Both the position numbers and the translations under genes were made by a program. From Gonapodya prolifera JEL478 (taxonomy: Eukaryota; Monoblepharomycota; Monoblepharidomycetes; Monoblepharidales; Gonapodyaceae), in contig KQ965814.1 of the NCBI GenBank assembly GCA_001574975.1, positions 124,001 through 188,000 of the forward strand: a DNA stretch of 64,000 bases. The letters are read 5' to 3'. How positions within the stretch are numbered: the stretch's first letter is position 1; every line of letters starts with the position of its first letter. Below, piece by piece: positions 1 to 12,853 of the stretch. Below the pieces are notes generated by a model. The model was not told where the DNA came from, did not search any database, and saw only the letters and a list, made by a program, of their open reading frames with translations.

Positions 1-3000
1 GTTTGGCAGCCTCGTCTGCAGCATCAACTTAAAGTTGGGGTCGTACTCGACCTCCTTGTCGCCGAGTTTGATTGCACGTCCCTTCTTAATGAGATTCCGC
101 CCAATAAGAGGGTCGAGCACCGGATCTATCCATGTACCGATATCCTCCAAAAGCACGGGATCGCCGCTTGAAACGGCCTTTTCGATTGCATCCAGATAGC
201 CTTTCGCGCCGAGCCGAATGATTTTGAGATTTGCTCCTTCCCGTGTTTTGATCCATTTGACGCCTTGAAGTTGAGGGTCAATAATAAGGGGCCACCGTTT
301 ACAACTGGTCACCATTGTGGCGTTCTCCAATGATACTCGATCTGTTTGGTTGGAAATGTGTTGAAGTCAAAGCAATCGAGACAATACCGCAATTCACAGA
401 AGTCACTCACCACTTGGCAGGCCTTCATTGTTCCATCTTGCAATTTCTGCAGAGCTCGTCAAAATTTCAAGTGGGTCCACGACGGGGGATAAGGGAACCT
501 GGGTAACGCCTTTGTCTGACGATCGGAGCCATGGGAACCACTTGTCATCCAAGAGTTCCTGACGATACTTTTTGTTAAATGATCCAACATAGGAAACGAA
601 TGAGGCTGCCACCAGAACGTCGCCTGGAAGTGTCTTCTCCTGTTCTTTGAACTTGCCGACAGCTTCGCTCCATCGGATCTTCTCAGATCCCAAGCCACCC
701 ACGAGTCTGTTGGCTAGAACAATGGTATCCTGTGTTGATTTGGCCTCCTGCTCGCAACGTAGTTTGTCGTTGGTTGCTTTCTCGAATTTTGCTTTCAGGT
801 CTGCCAAGTTTGCGTCAAGCTCCGCGATCTTATCCTGAACTTCCTTGAGCTTTGACTGCGCTGCTTGTAGCTCAGCGTTTGCTTGCTCGAGTGCTTTCCT
901 CTTTGGCTCCACGTCCTTGTAGACACGGTAGAACCCGACAATGTTGACTGCCCAGGCACAAAGCCCCGCAGCTGCAACTGATTTGGTCTTGATGTAGTCT
1001 GGAGTAAAGTTCGGGTCGGCGAGATACGGATCGATGGCGTCCAAGTTGGTCTGATCGATTTCTTCTTTCTTGAAATTTATGAGGGACTCCAAGAACGCAT
1101 CCACCTTTGCCATCATATTTTTGGCTGCCTTCCAACTTCGATCTTTCGGGATTTTTCCCGGAGGTGCCAAAAGCACCATCACTGCAGCTGTGACGCCAAT
1201 GATTTCATTGCTCGGGGAGCCGAACGATTTCAATTCAGTCAAGTTGTTCTTGTTCAGGGTATCCAAGGCTGCGGCTGCGGCTGCGAGAGCTGGCTCAGCT
1301 GCATGCAAATCTTTCTCACACTGTGCTGCTTTTTGAGAAACCTCAACGTTGATGACCTCCACTTTCTTAGCCTCCTCGTCTGCCACTGCCTTCTCCTTAT
1401 TCACGTGCTCAGTATCCACAGCCACTCGTTCAATGAGCTTCTCGGCTTCCTCGTTCTTGGCTTTGAGCTCAACTTCTTGTGTGGCGAGCTTTGCCTTCAA
1501 GTCATCTACCTGGGCCGCTGTACTATTGAGCTTGCTCAACCCGTTCTCCAATCGATCCATGCTCTTCATTAATTCAGCGTGTTTCTTTTCCAGCATTTCT
1601 TTGTAGATGCTCAGAAGACCGAGGAAACTCTTGGGCGTCGTGTAGTTGTATCGCTTCTCGTTAAGAAGGAAGCTCCTGCTGATATCATTAACGGACATGT
1701 GCGCGTATGCCATGAATGAAGTGACTGACTCCTTGAGTTCTTTGGGTACCAATTCAACTTGATCAATAAATCTGTTCGCGACAGACTTCAAAGCCTCTTC
1801 CTAAAAGATACAGAGATGCAAAAATGAATATGAGAATGCTTCGTGCTCAAGGAAATGTGACTTACCGGCCACTCTTGGAACCAATCAATCATAGTGCAGT
1901 TTACAATGGCTGGGAACTTTCGACAGCGAGAGCGCAGGGTGTTTCCAACCGGGGAGAAGCACAAAACAACTTTCAGGTTTTTGCGAACAGTGCGAATGAA
2001 GAGGTCCCAGCAGTTCTCGCGAGTGTCCACGATTCCTGCTGCCTTCGCCTCACCCCTCATTGAATTAATAATCCCTTCAACTTCGTCGTCGGGGAACAAC
2101 CCAGGGATATTACCCGAAGCAAGCATATCGTTTATCAAAACAAGGAACTTCTCGTCCGCAATCTGCGAGTCTGTCAATACGAAAGCGATACGCTGTTTCT
2201 TTTGGCCTGTTTTAATGTAAAGCGCGCTCAAATCGGCCTTGAGATCAGCGATACTGTAGCCCTTTCGCAGAGTGATCTGGAATACATCCATTCCCGACAT
2301 AAATGCAGCTAATCGCGAAAGCGACTGCTTCCCACTTCCACCGACACCGACCAAGAGCGCGTTACCACGCGGATTTTCAAGGATTCGACTTATACGACAG
2401 ATGTGACTGATTGCATCCTCGAAAAGCACAAGGTTCATGGCAGCGTTCGTTTCTTGATATTGATCTTGTGCATCCTCCAACGTTTTACGAAGTGAGCTCC
2501 AATCCTTGGCGACGCTGTACTTGGGCTCGCCCATCCCAGCCACGTAATGGTTGAATATTAACGGCTGTTGGTATAGGGTTGGTTGATCGACCTCCTCCAA
2601 GGATTTCTTCGTTATTTCTTGCTGGAAATTGATGAGCTGCTTTTGGTCCACAGCGTCGATTAATTTGTCGCCATACACTCGCGTCGTTTCGTGCAACCAA
2701 AGGCGGACCACATCCAGGGGTTCCTTGATGATCTCTTTGAGCGCGAACAAAACGCCCTGGAAAATATTTGAGAGATCTCGAAGGTTGAAAACGTAGTGAA
2801 ACTTGACTGCTGTAGGCAAGAACACTTGCGCCACCTTCTTGTGTAATGTCAAAGAGGCCGCGACAAGCTTCTCTGCAACTTTCTGCACCGACGTTGCGAA
2901 CGGCTTGAAGTGGCTTTGGACAATCAACGAGTAAATGGTTTGAAGGCTCTCCTGTCCAGGGAAATTGACCGCAAATGTGGCAAAATGACGCTGTAGTCGT

Positions 3001-6000
3001 GGTGTGATTGTGAAGCTACCAGCCGTTGGATTCATGCATGCCACGTATTGACAATTGTGTATCTCTTTCAGAGTTAGCTTGGCGCGGTCATACCAGTGTT
3101 TATAGTCGAAATGCTGTCGCAACAGTGTGTGCGCTTGAGCAGTTCCGTATTTGTCAACCTCAGGCATGTTCAGATCGTCTACGAAGTATATGAGCTTCTT
3201 CGATCCTGGAGGACCATAGTTGCGACCTGCCTTTTTCTCAAGTGGCTTCTCTAGCACAGCTTGGAGACTTGCAGATGTTGTATAAAAGTTGAATGGAATG
3301 TTGACAATCAGCCGGTCTTCGCTATAGCTTTTGAGTTTGTTCTGAATGAGCACGGTTTTTCCGCACCCGGCATTTCCGACAAGTAACACCGCTTTCCCAT
3401 TGTCAGCAAGAAGGTCAAGGAAGTACTTGATTCGAATTGTCTCAGCTGTATGAATCATAACACTCTGGAGAGGTTCTTCGGGGTCATGTTCGTACGTTGG
3501 GACTTTATCAGTCCAGGGTAAGAACCGTTTTGTTTCCTGATCAACAAAGTAGTCAAAGACTGTTCCGTTAGGTGGAAACTTGATACTCTTCATCTCTGCA
3601 TTCCACCATTTACTGAACTCAATGCGATAATCGACCTGCTGGTCCTGAAGCATGCATCCGCCGAATGCCCAAACAGCGGCAAAAGCAAAATAGATCTCAT
3701 ACCACTCTTTGTCGCAGCCTTTTGGAGTGTTCTGTGGGGTCAGGAGGCCCTCCAGGATGTTGCAAAGGGCAACGACCAAGCTAAAGTCCTCCACCTTAAC
3801 TGTTTTGAAACGACCGCTGTGAAGTGATTCCAAACACGGGTTCACGTATTTGTCAAAGAGAACTGAAAGCTGAGACTTCTCAGAAACGTCTTCCCTCTTA
3901 TCAAGCCAGCTTTGAACGAAAGGGTTCCAACCCAAGTCTGATGAATTGACATACAGAATTCCAGCGCGTGAGACAGTCGCAGGAGTAGCGTACTTTAAAT
4001 CACCAATCTCGAAAATGAGGCGCATGTGTGGTTTTAGGGGGATACGCTCATTGCTGGCAAGCGTTAACACCTTGTTGTCGTCCATGACGGTGTTAAGCGA
4101 CTCGATCCAGCTTAAAGACGGGACAATTGCCATTAGCCTTGCGACTTCTGTAACAGACTCAATGCAAATATGGTACTCACTTTGGATCAATATCGCCATC
4201 CAATATAAGCCATTTTGGGTCTGTGCCTGGAGCCGAAGCCAAATCTCTCATGATGCAGGAGAACAGTCCATCCTTCCACTCTCGTGTGCTTGGATTAATA
4301 CATCCGAAAAGCTCATCTGTGCTGACAGCTTTTGGGTCCAAATCATTGTACACACACTTTTTGCCTGTACCAAAAGCAATTTAATCAAGATCTCACAAGA
4401 TCAATACCATATCAGAAACGCACCAAGATTGTTGTAGGTCTTAGCCAACATCTTCCAGATCTGACTCTTACCGCTAAATTTCAAGAACTCGTTAGTGGAT
4501 GAAAAAAAATTAACGAGTACTTTTTGTTCCCACCTTCCTGCGTTTCCAATAATAAAGACGCAGTGACGCACTGCAAGAAGCTCCTCCAATTGAACACACT
4601 TAAGCACGAAAATCTCCTCGGCCTGCAAGCCACTTTCAATGGTGGTTTTTCGGATAGCCTCTTCCAACGCTTCATCTCGTTTACGTGCGATGTCGCATTT
4701 TGGGAAGAGATCATTAATGAGACCCAAAAAGACCTGGAGATCATCGGCGGCAATTTTCGGGAGATTGAAGTCACGGAGTGCCCGCATGAGCACTTGTTCC
4801 TCTGGGACTCCTGGGTCGGATCGTTTCAGCGACCCTGCAACAACAAGCACCGATTTGATGGCTCTGAGACCCCAATCGTAGTGGTCTTGCTTGGACAAAA
4901 GCTCTCGATTCAGCTTGTATAATGTAGTGAACTTTCGGGCGAGTAGGCTGGCGTCCACGAAACCTTCAGACATCAACATGATTTCACAAATGAGTTGGAG
5001 ATCGGGCACCACCATGGCACACGGGCGGAACAGTGCTTTGATATTTTCAGGAAGTTCCGTTCGTCCCGCGTAACCAGGATTCATCGTAATGAAAATTCCA
5101 ACAGTCGAGGTGAGGCGAATCTCTTCACCTTGGAAAACAAATCGCTTCTTCTTTGCGCGTAAAGCATCTTGAATTGACTTGACCTGTGTTCCCACGACCG
5201 AGAGCACCTCGATTGAAATGCGGTTGAACTCATCAAAGCAACCCCAAGCTCCCTCTTGCGATAGACCTTTATAAATGTTTCCAATTGATTTGTAGTCCAT
5301 CTGCTCACTGCAATTGAACACATAGACCATAATACCAAGAGCACGGCCCAGATCCTTGGTGGTCTCGGTTTTGCCCGTTCCAGCGGGTCCGGCCGGTGCA
5401 CCACCCATAATCAAGTGAAGAGACTGCGTTAGAGTTATGTAGCACCTATCGGTAAGAGGAGTAACCACGAGACGAGGAGTACAGCCCAGATACTCGTAGT
5501 TATAGCGGAATCGAGCATCACAGATATTCGCAATGCAATCTTCCTTTTCCTCGTCCCACCGAAGCCGCAGTTGACATTGCCAACTGAAGCACATGTTGTT
5601 CTCTGCCTTTTCTGCAATAAGCTTTGCCACAATATCACGAGCGTGCACATCAAGGGTACAGATAGTCATGATCATAATCCGCTGAAGCTTCTGCAACGGT
5701 CCCTGAATCAATTGAATCAAGCCAACCAGTTGATTGACTTGCTTCTTGTAGTAGTCCTTGAGAGCATTCTCGTAACCTTCTTCCAAGCGTGCAAATGCTG
5801 CATTAACCTCTGTCGTCCACCAAACTTGTGTACCAGTCAATGCAACTTGTGCAGCGTGGTCCAAAACCCATTGCTCCCTAGGCTTTTCTTCATACGCGAG
5901 AACAGCTTCTCCGAGCAATTGTCGAAGGGTCGTCCTCATGCTGTCCACTACTTTGTTGAGCCACACTTCAACCGCACCGGTACAATCACACGGCTCGACA

Positions 6001-9000
6001 AACTTTACATATTCGTCGTTTGGCGCGTACATCCCAATTGCAATCTTGGTGGGTTCGCCCTTTTCGTTCTTGAGAAATTCAAGGCGTGCGATCGAATCGA
6101 AAAGTTTTGGGAGGTGGACAGCGACTTCATGTGGTATGTTTCCTTTTGCGAGAATGTCGAGTAGATCGGTGGACGACACGAAGTAGAACCGTGGGAAAGC
6201 GAGTCGCTTCGTTTCAAGGTACTCTGCCAGAGACTTTTCGCAAAGTGCAAGCTGGCTCTGAAGATGTTCGAGGCGATCATAGAGCCCTTCTTTCATGCAC
6301 ACTTCGGTGCAATTTGGGGTCTTGGAGGCGTCCGCCATGAGAGCTTTGTAGTCTGTGTCTATACCATCGAACCGCTTTGAGTCTTCTGGAAGCTGCATCC
6401 TAATATCTTCAGACCCGAGGAAAATATTTTCAAGATGCAGCCAGGTTTGTTGAACTTCCAACCATAATGTTGAAACGCTGTCAACGGTGGATAGCACATT
6501 CTGCCATTTCGAAATTTGTGTCTCGAAGAAGCCAGCGTATTTTGACTGCATCATATTTTGTAACATGACTTGATTGTCTTCAAGGGTTTCGATGAGCTCC
6601 TCGGAACTACGCAAGAGAGGGGTTTTGGTACGTTCATGAACCTCATACGTAAACTCCATTGTTGCCCAAGTCTTGGTGAGATCGTTGAGCACCTTTTCCA
6701 TCGACATTTCCTTGCTCGCACGGTCGACAATAGACTTGACATCGTCTTCGAACTTGTGCAGCTGAAGACTTAAAAGGTCTTGGAACTTCAGGTCATTCGT
6801 CATTACGAACGTTACTCCCGTAGTTTTCATCAACTGCTTCCAATGTCTCTCTCGAATAGCATTGCTTCGAAGCTCACCCACAGCACGAAGTGACGTTATC
6901 ATGTCCTTGACCATCTGATCGAGCCCAGTGAAGGCATCCCAGCCTTTGATTTCTTTGTCCATTTTTCGAAGTTCCTTCGAAAACTCCCGACATACACCTT
7001 CCATGTTATCGGGATCAATTTGTTGCCAAAGAGTCTGTCTCCATTCCTCGAACACGAACGTTACCAATCCCACCATGTCCCACAACGACTTCAGCATACC
7101 GACATCCCGTCTGCAGTCAGAGAGCTGCTTGAATGATGGAATTGTCAACTCAAATAGCTCGCTGGATTGCTTCAGTGCCCCTGCTTCCGCCTCCATTACT
7201 CTGACCTCCAAATGTACCTGGTCGATTGCGAGATACGCCCGTTCCATTCCAAACTCGAATTTGAACGGCGCCTTCTTTTTGAACTCCTCCCTGAAGTTGT
7301 GGTTCTTCATCTCGAATTTGTTGGATTTTTGTTGAAGACTGTCGACTTCTTTGGCTTGCAGAGGTGCAACGATGTCCTTGATTGCAACAGAGAGCTTCTT
7401 CGTTTCTGTCCACTCCTCTGGCAAATCGTTCAAATCTTTATGAATGTCATCTGGAAGCTCCACTCCATATTGCCGCAGGAGGTTGACGGTTTTTCTGAGC
7501 GGCTCGAAGTTGTTGTCAATATTAGTGGAACGATGTTTTACACCGTGGAGCAAACCCATTGCAGAGACGAGACCCTCATAGTCCCCTGTTCAACGAAAAG
7601 TGGTAACGTTAGTGAGGCCCAACCTTTCCTTCGGTAACACTTTCTGAAGCCTCACCATCTTGTATCTTCTTCGAAAGACCCTTCTTGGTGGACTTCACAA
7701 ACTTGTTTAATTCATTGAGGCTTACGACAACTTCGTCGCTCAAGTGCTTCGTCAGAGTGTAGGTCCACTTTTTGACTACCATGTTCAGGCTCTGTTATCC
7801 GAAGGTTGATCAGAGAAAGCGTCAACTACCGTCACCAAAATATTACGTACCTGCTTGAGTGGTTTGACGTCCACCTTGAACCACCCTTGGAACACAATTT
7901 CAGGGTCAAGCGCCATGATCGTTTTGTGGATTGTCTCAAACTTCTTGATTTCCACTTCGTATTTGTCCAATTGAATGGGCTCTCCACTTTCTGTTTTGCC
8001 AGAAGGCGCATCGGCAGGCTTGTCGCCATCCTTTGGTGGAGGGCCTTCCAAGAAGTTTCTCATGTACTCTTGGCGGTTTTCCTACAACAAGAATAAAGAT
8101 TTACCGTGGCAAAGTTTGACGACCAAAAATAGCAACGCACAGTCCACAAATAGGCATACTGATCGTAGCCTTCCTTATAACGGGTGCATTCGTCAATAAT
8201 GCGAATCGCACGCCTGACAACCTCCTTTCGCATTTTCTCCAACACCGGATCTGATGTCATTTCGGTAAGGTATGTTCCATTATCACTTTCTCCACGCGTT
8301 GGCGGGCTCTCCGTGGGCGCTTGAGGTGTCGCGGGAAGTGCAGAGGTTGAAGTGCCTACAGGTGCCTCGGATTGTGCTCCCTGCGGTTGTGCCGGCGTTG
8401 GAGCCGGGGTGGGTGGAGCGATTCGCGGCGCTATTCGCTCCATTAATGTTGCGACATCATAAATGTCATCGAGAATAAATTTGACAATAGCCATAACACC
8501 ATCATGGGCCTCTGATGGGGATGGCAACAACAAAGTTTGGAATTTTTTCAAACAGACTCGCCGTATAAGTGCTCTTACCTTCATCCATGGATGGTGTGTA
8601 AAGGAGGTCACTACGATCAAGCTCCAACTTCGCTTCGAGTAGCGGCCCAATCTCGCCCTTCCCTTGGACTTCCACATCCATATTGGTGAGCAAGTAATTG
8701 AGAGAAACGGATATGACTTTGTGCATTCCCTGCCGGACAATTCCATCCACGTGTTCTCGGTACTTCAACCACATGTTGGATTCCTTGTCCGCCTCCAAGG
8801 CCTGTCGAGACTGTTCGAGCAGCCCATGTATCGCCTGTGCGTCTTGCCGAATGGTGTGATAAGTGGCACGAAGCTTCGTGTCCTTTTCCTCCAAGTTCAG
8901 TGGCTTCTTCTGGTCTTTCCGATCGATGAGAGGTGATGCATACCACCGCTCCATCATCTTCGTCATCTGCGCCACATTACTCTTCGCAGTCTGCAAAGTG

Positions 9001-12000
9001 TTGGAAAGTCCCCCAACCGTTCCAGAGGCGCTTTCGATGAACTCCTCCACATTCGGCGCGTTCCAGCTAAGAGTTGACACAGCCTGGAAGTAAAAAAGAA
9101 GAGTACGTATGAAGAAGAATTGAATTAGAGCGTTGATTCGTAGAACGTACGGTTTCGATCTGGGCATCAATCGCTTTCAATTTCGCTTCGATCAATGGAG
9201 CCTCAACTTCCAGAACGGTAGTTCTAATCGAGTTGTACTGGCCCACAATGTGCTCGAGTCGGAAGATGTGCGACCGGAAGGTCTCGGCCTTTGAATAAAT
9301 CGCTTCGGCCTTCTCCGGCACATTCATCGGCAGCCCCTGGTGGAAGTATCGCACTTCCCGCAAAAGCGCTACGACTTTGGGGTCGAAGTTCACCCGCAGT
9401 AATCCATTCTCCATTCGCACAAGGAGGGGCTTGCTCAGGTTTGCATCAGATTCGTCGATGATGTTCGCAGCCCATTTGTCAAACACCCCAGTCTCGTAAG
9501 TTTCCACAATTGCGACGAGGTCATCGTACTTTGTAAAAACGTAACGTGCCTCTTCAGTCGACATAGCGGGATGATTCAGCTAATATGCAAAGAAATCGAT
9601 ATCTGCTTTGAAAAATACGAAACATTAAACAACAACTCACCGCTTTGATCCTTTCGAGCGATTTCCCAACCCGCTCCTTCATTTCCTTTGTCCAAATAAG
9701 CGCTCCCGTAACTGGCGCTGCATTGTAATGTAATTGCGGATTCTCCCGATGCTTGAGGAAGTAGCTTCGGACTTCATCCACGTCTTTCGAGAATAAACGC
9801 ACGAGGACATGGTATTTCGATTCGAAGTCGCTCGCAATCGCCGGTCGCGTCAGCAAACCCGCGAACGAGTCGAGAAGCTTGAAGCTGGATTGCAGATTCG
9901 CTGAATCGTCAAAGGCTTGGCAAATGATAGTTCTAAAATGCAATGAGTGGTTACGACAATTCGCCGGTGTGACAGGATTGAGATAACAATCGTCCCGCTC
10001 AACGTACGCTATTCGGCGATCTAAATCGTTCAACTTGGTGTGGAACTTCGCCACATCGATGTCAAAGTCTGGCAGAGATAGATCCAGAATGTCATACTTC
10101 AGTTTGGAGAACACTTGAAGCGCTGTCGTGAACTCGGTGAAGATTTGCACGACTTGGGACGAAAGAATTTTCCCCTATTGTCGCATGAGAAGGAGAATTA
10201 AGAATTTGAGGGAATAAAGAACAGGCCTTTTCCATTTCAGTGGTACACTGACCTTTGTTCCGCCGACTTCAACTTTTTCCAACCTGTTGAACTCGATGAT
10301 GGTCTCAAAAAGCCCAGCAATCACATCAACCCTCTCCAAAAACTGATCCAGTCGTCCAAAGACGATCCTCGAGTCGAAGTTCCACGGCCGCTCAGTCGTC
10401 ATGCTCTTTTCGCGATACGTGGTGTACGCTTTCTTGAGCGCATCGCACACTCTTTGCACATTCTTGAGCCGTTCCGACGCTTCGTCGGGCTCTGCCGTGA
10501 AGAGCTCCTGCGGCTGGATGAACTGGCGAGCCTGGTCCACCACGTCGTTGCAGATCTCGCGCAACAGCACCGTCAGCCGATTCGGCGTGTTGTAGTACTT
10601 GGAGTTTGTCCAAACAAGCATGATCGTGTGTATTAATGGCATGAACAGTTTCGTCAGTTCGACGAATTCGCCGCCGCCGTTGAGCTTTTCGACGTATGGC
10701 CGGAGCGGTTTCAAAAATGTCGTGATGTCTCGTGCCTCGTCGAGCGCTGGGGTGTGGGTGCAAGGGACAGTGGTAAGAAATAATGGAACACTCCTCCTCC
10801 AATTTCATTGGGCTTCATTCAATTCACCATTTTTCACTTCGTCGGCAATCATACGAAACGCCGGCCAATACGTGGAATGCGTCTTTTCGAGCACGTCTGC
10901 AATCTTTTTGATCCGCTCTTCGACAAGCTGCCCATGTATGCACTCGAGATTTGCCGCCTTGGCGGCCCAAAAGTCCAGCTCCACCGACGGGCCTGGTGTG
11001 AGTCCCTCGTCCAATGGAGCAGACGAGGATGATTTGATAACCTCCCGGATCTGATGTGCCCAGTCGATAACTGCCGATTCTAAAGAGTGGAGCGTTGCCT
11101 TGTCGGCTTCGGACGTGGGTTGAGCGACAGCCGCCCGGGCGGTCGAGTGCGGAAGCGGAAGCAGAGTTCTCCCCTGAAAATGTTCAAGAGTCGGTGTGAC
11201 AGCGGAGGCGGACATGGACAAGGTGTTAGTTAAAAGGAAATGGCACTTGGCACATGTCGGACTCCAATTACATGATCCATGGAGCATAGAAGTATTCCAC
11301 TCAGCAGATCATTCGCCTCCAACGGACATCCTCTCTGATATACGTAGTCCTCGATACACGCTCCGCGTAGGATCATTCGCCTCGGTCAGCGCCTACAGGC
11401 ACTTCGACCTCGTTCTCACTTCGCGGGGTATACGCCTCCGGCAGACGACTCGCCTCGCTCGGACAACCTACCTTGACTTTCCCTGTTATAACATACACGG
11501 CCGCATTCAGTCTGTGGAAATGTCTCAAAACGTCATTGGCCACCACGTCGGGCCAGTTTTCCAGATTGCGTGGGTTTGTAAGCAAGGGCAAGTAAACCTC
11601 CTCGAGCATGTTGCTGAGGTAGTCCAGTGGGGCTGGAGAGAGGTCGCCAAGAGTAAGCTCGACGTCGAGCTTGTCCGTAAGAGGTGCATTGACGCGAGGT
11701 GATTTCATGAAGAAGATGGATTTCTTCTTGAGGAGAGGAGGGAAAGTTGTGGCGGGAAGAAGATCATCTCGAGGGTTTAGGTAGAAGAGAAGAGTTGGGA
11801 GTTCAGGAGAATCGAGGAACTTTGTGACGATGTCACTGCATTCAATGAGCAAAAACATATCAGCTCCCGCAAGCTTCGTTAAAGCGATGCGTCAACCAAC
11901 CAGTTCTCAGGTGCAGCAGTAAGCTTCTTCCACTTGTCTCCCTTCAGTTTTAGGGCTCCGAGGACCCGCTCCGAAAACCATTCTACGCGCGGATCAACCG

Positions 12001-12067
12001 CCTTTGCGACCTCTTTTTCTTCGACGCCTCCTTCGTCCGCTCTCGCCTCGTCCTTCTTGTCCGCCAT
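1..12067 (-). CDS. Axonemal outer-arm dynein heavy chain, beta type (3' partial)
   Basis: Motor subunit of ciliary outer-arm dynein, driving microtubule sliding in the zoospore flagellum. The start is the ATG at 12067-12065. Reading leftward come the long N-terminal tail, the linker, and AAA1 with Walker [11 protein letters not shown] near 5370. AAA2 reads GNAGSGKS across an intron near 4500-4560; AAA3 reads GNAGCGKT near 3370; AAA4 reads GVGGSGKQ near 2330. The antiparallel stalk and microtubule-binding domain lie at about 700-1790, and the start of AAA5 at 1-340. The stalk-tip wording ([25 protein letters not shown]) matches the DNAH9/11/17 beta class. About 17 introns are visible, mostly 50-80 nt; the last joins NEGLPS to DRVSLENAT across 341-409. 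AAA6 and the C-terminal domain lie beyond base 1. All four visible P-loops look intact, so the motor is probably functional. Confidence 0.97.
11286..11471 (-). repeat. Intronic short repeat cluster in dynein intron 2
   Basis: This dynein intron (11174-11471, 298 nt) is about four times longer than its neighbours. On the coding strand it is filled with alternating short units of the type GAGGCGAATGATC and CGCGGAGCGTGTATCGAGG. Similar units in the same sense orientation occur in introns at 28.4-28.6 kb, 29.7-30.1 kb and 63.8-64.0 kb. The repeat lies just downstream of the donor site, and the last ~100 nt before the acceptor are ordinary sequence. Confidence 0.65.
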
Positions 12068-12853
12068 CACCACGGACGTTAACGGATGGCACCAAGTTGG
12101 GTATTGGAGTCCGCTCTGGCGTACGCAGCCTTGTGTCGGTCCACAGGGACAATGTGGACGTGAATCGGAGCAAAATCCGCCCAAGTTTCGATGGTGATGA
12201 GACAGGGGCGAGTGAGCGGGTGCGGCGTTGGCGTCAAGAAATCGAGAGCGGCTGTGCTCACCCGCTCAGCGACACGCGTGCAGCCTCTTTTCCGAGTGTG
12301 GGCGGACCTCCGTGCGTGGATGGAATGGGACGGTTTCCTTGGATTGACGGTGACAGCTGCAAGTTTACCCGATTGGCAGAATTCTGGTGGACACACTCAA
12401 CACATTTGGAGCTTATTCTTCACGGAGACCCAGAAAACGCTTTTCAATAGACTCAAGACACTAAGTATACCGAATTTCGACTTTCGCATACCCTACAGGT
12501 ACATTAGTAAAAGATTCGATGGATTTTCAAACACCAGAATTTTTGGCCACCAGATTTCTGTGGTGGGGGCCGAGGAAGTTCGGGAATCCAGAGCCGGATG
12601 TGAGAGTGGGGTCCGGGCGAAGCTTCGCTTTGTGGCCCCTCAAAGCTGCACTCCACTTCATCAATCCGATTCTCCGTGGAAACAAAATAGAGCCCCTTGC
12701 GAACCCTCGAGTCTGAGACTCTTACGTGACCGAAAAGCGATTTCTCGCCAATCGCCCACCAGATTGTCCTGGGATCATCGTAGTACCAAATCATCATCCT
12801 CCTCGAGACTTTTGCACCTTGCGATTCGATTCACCGAAATTTTCTCCTCCGAC
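12068..12853. promoter_or_regulatory. Divergent intergenic region between dynein and squalene synthase
   Basis: A 786-bp head-to-head region that must hold the promoters of the dynein gene (leftward) and the squalene synthase gene (rightward). An open frame runs upstream in phase with the squalene synthase ATG from 12191, but its translation has no family resemblance and I treat it as 5' leader. No clear TATA box or other site stands out. Confidence 0.5.

Noticed and set aside
12191-12853. In-frame upstream extension of squalene synthase (about 220 extra residues)
   Set aside because: The extension has no similarity to the family, and the ATG at 12854 gives the normal protein length.
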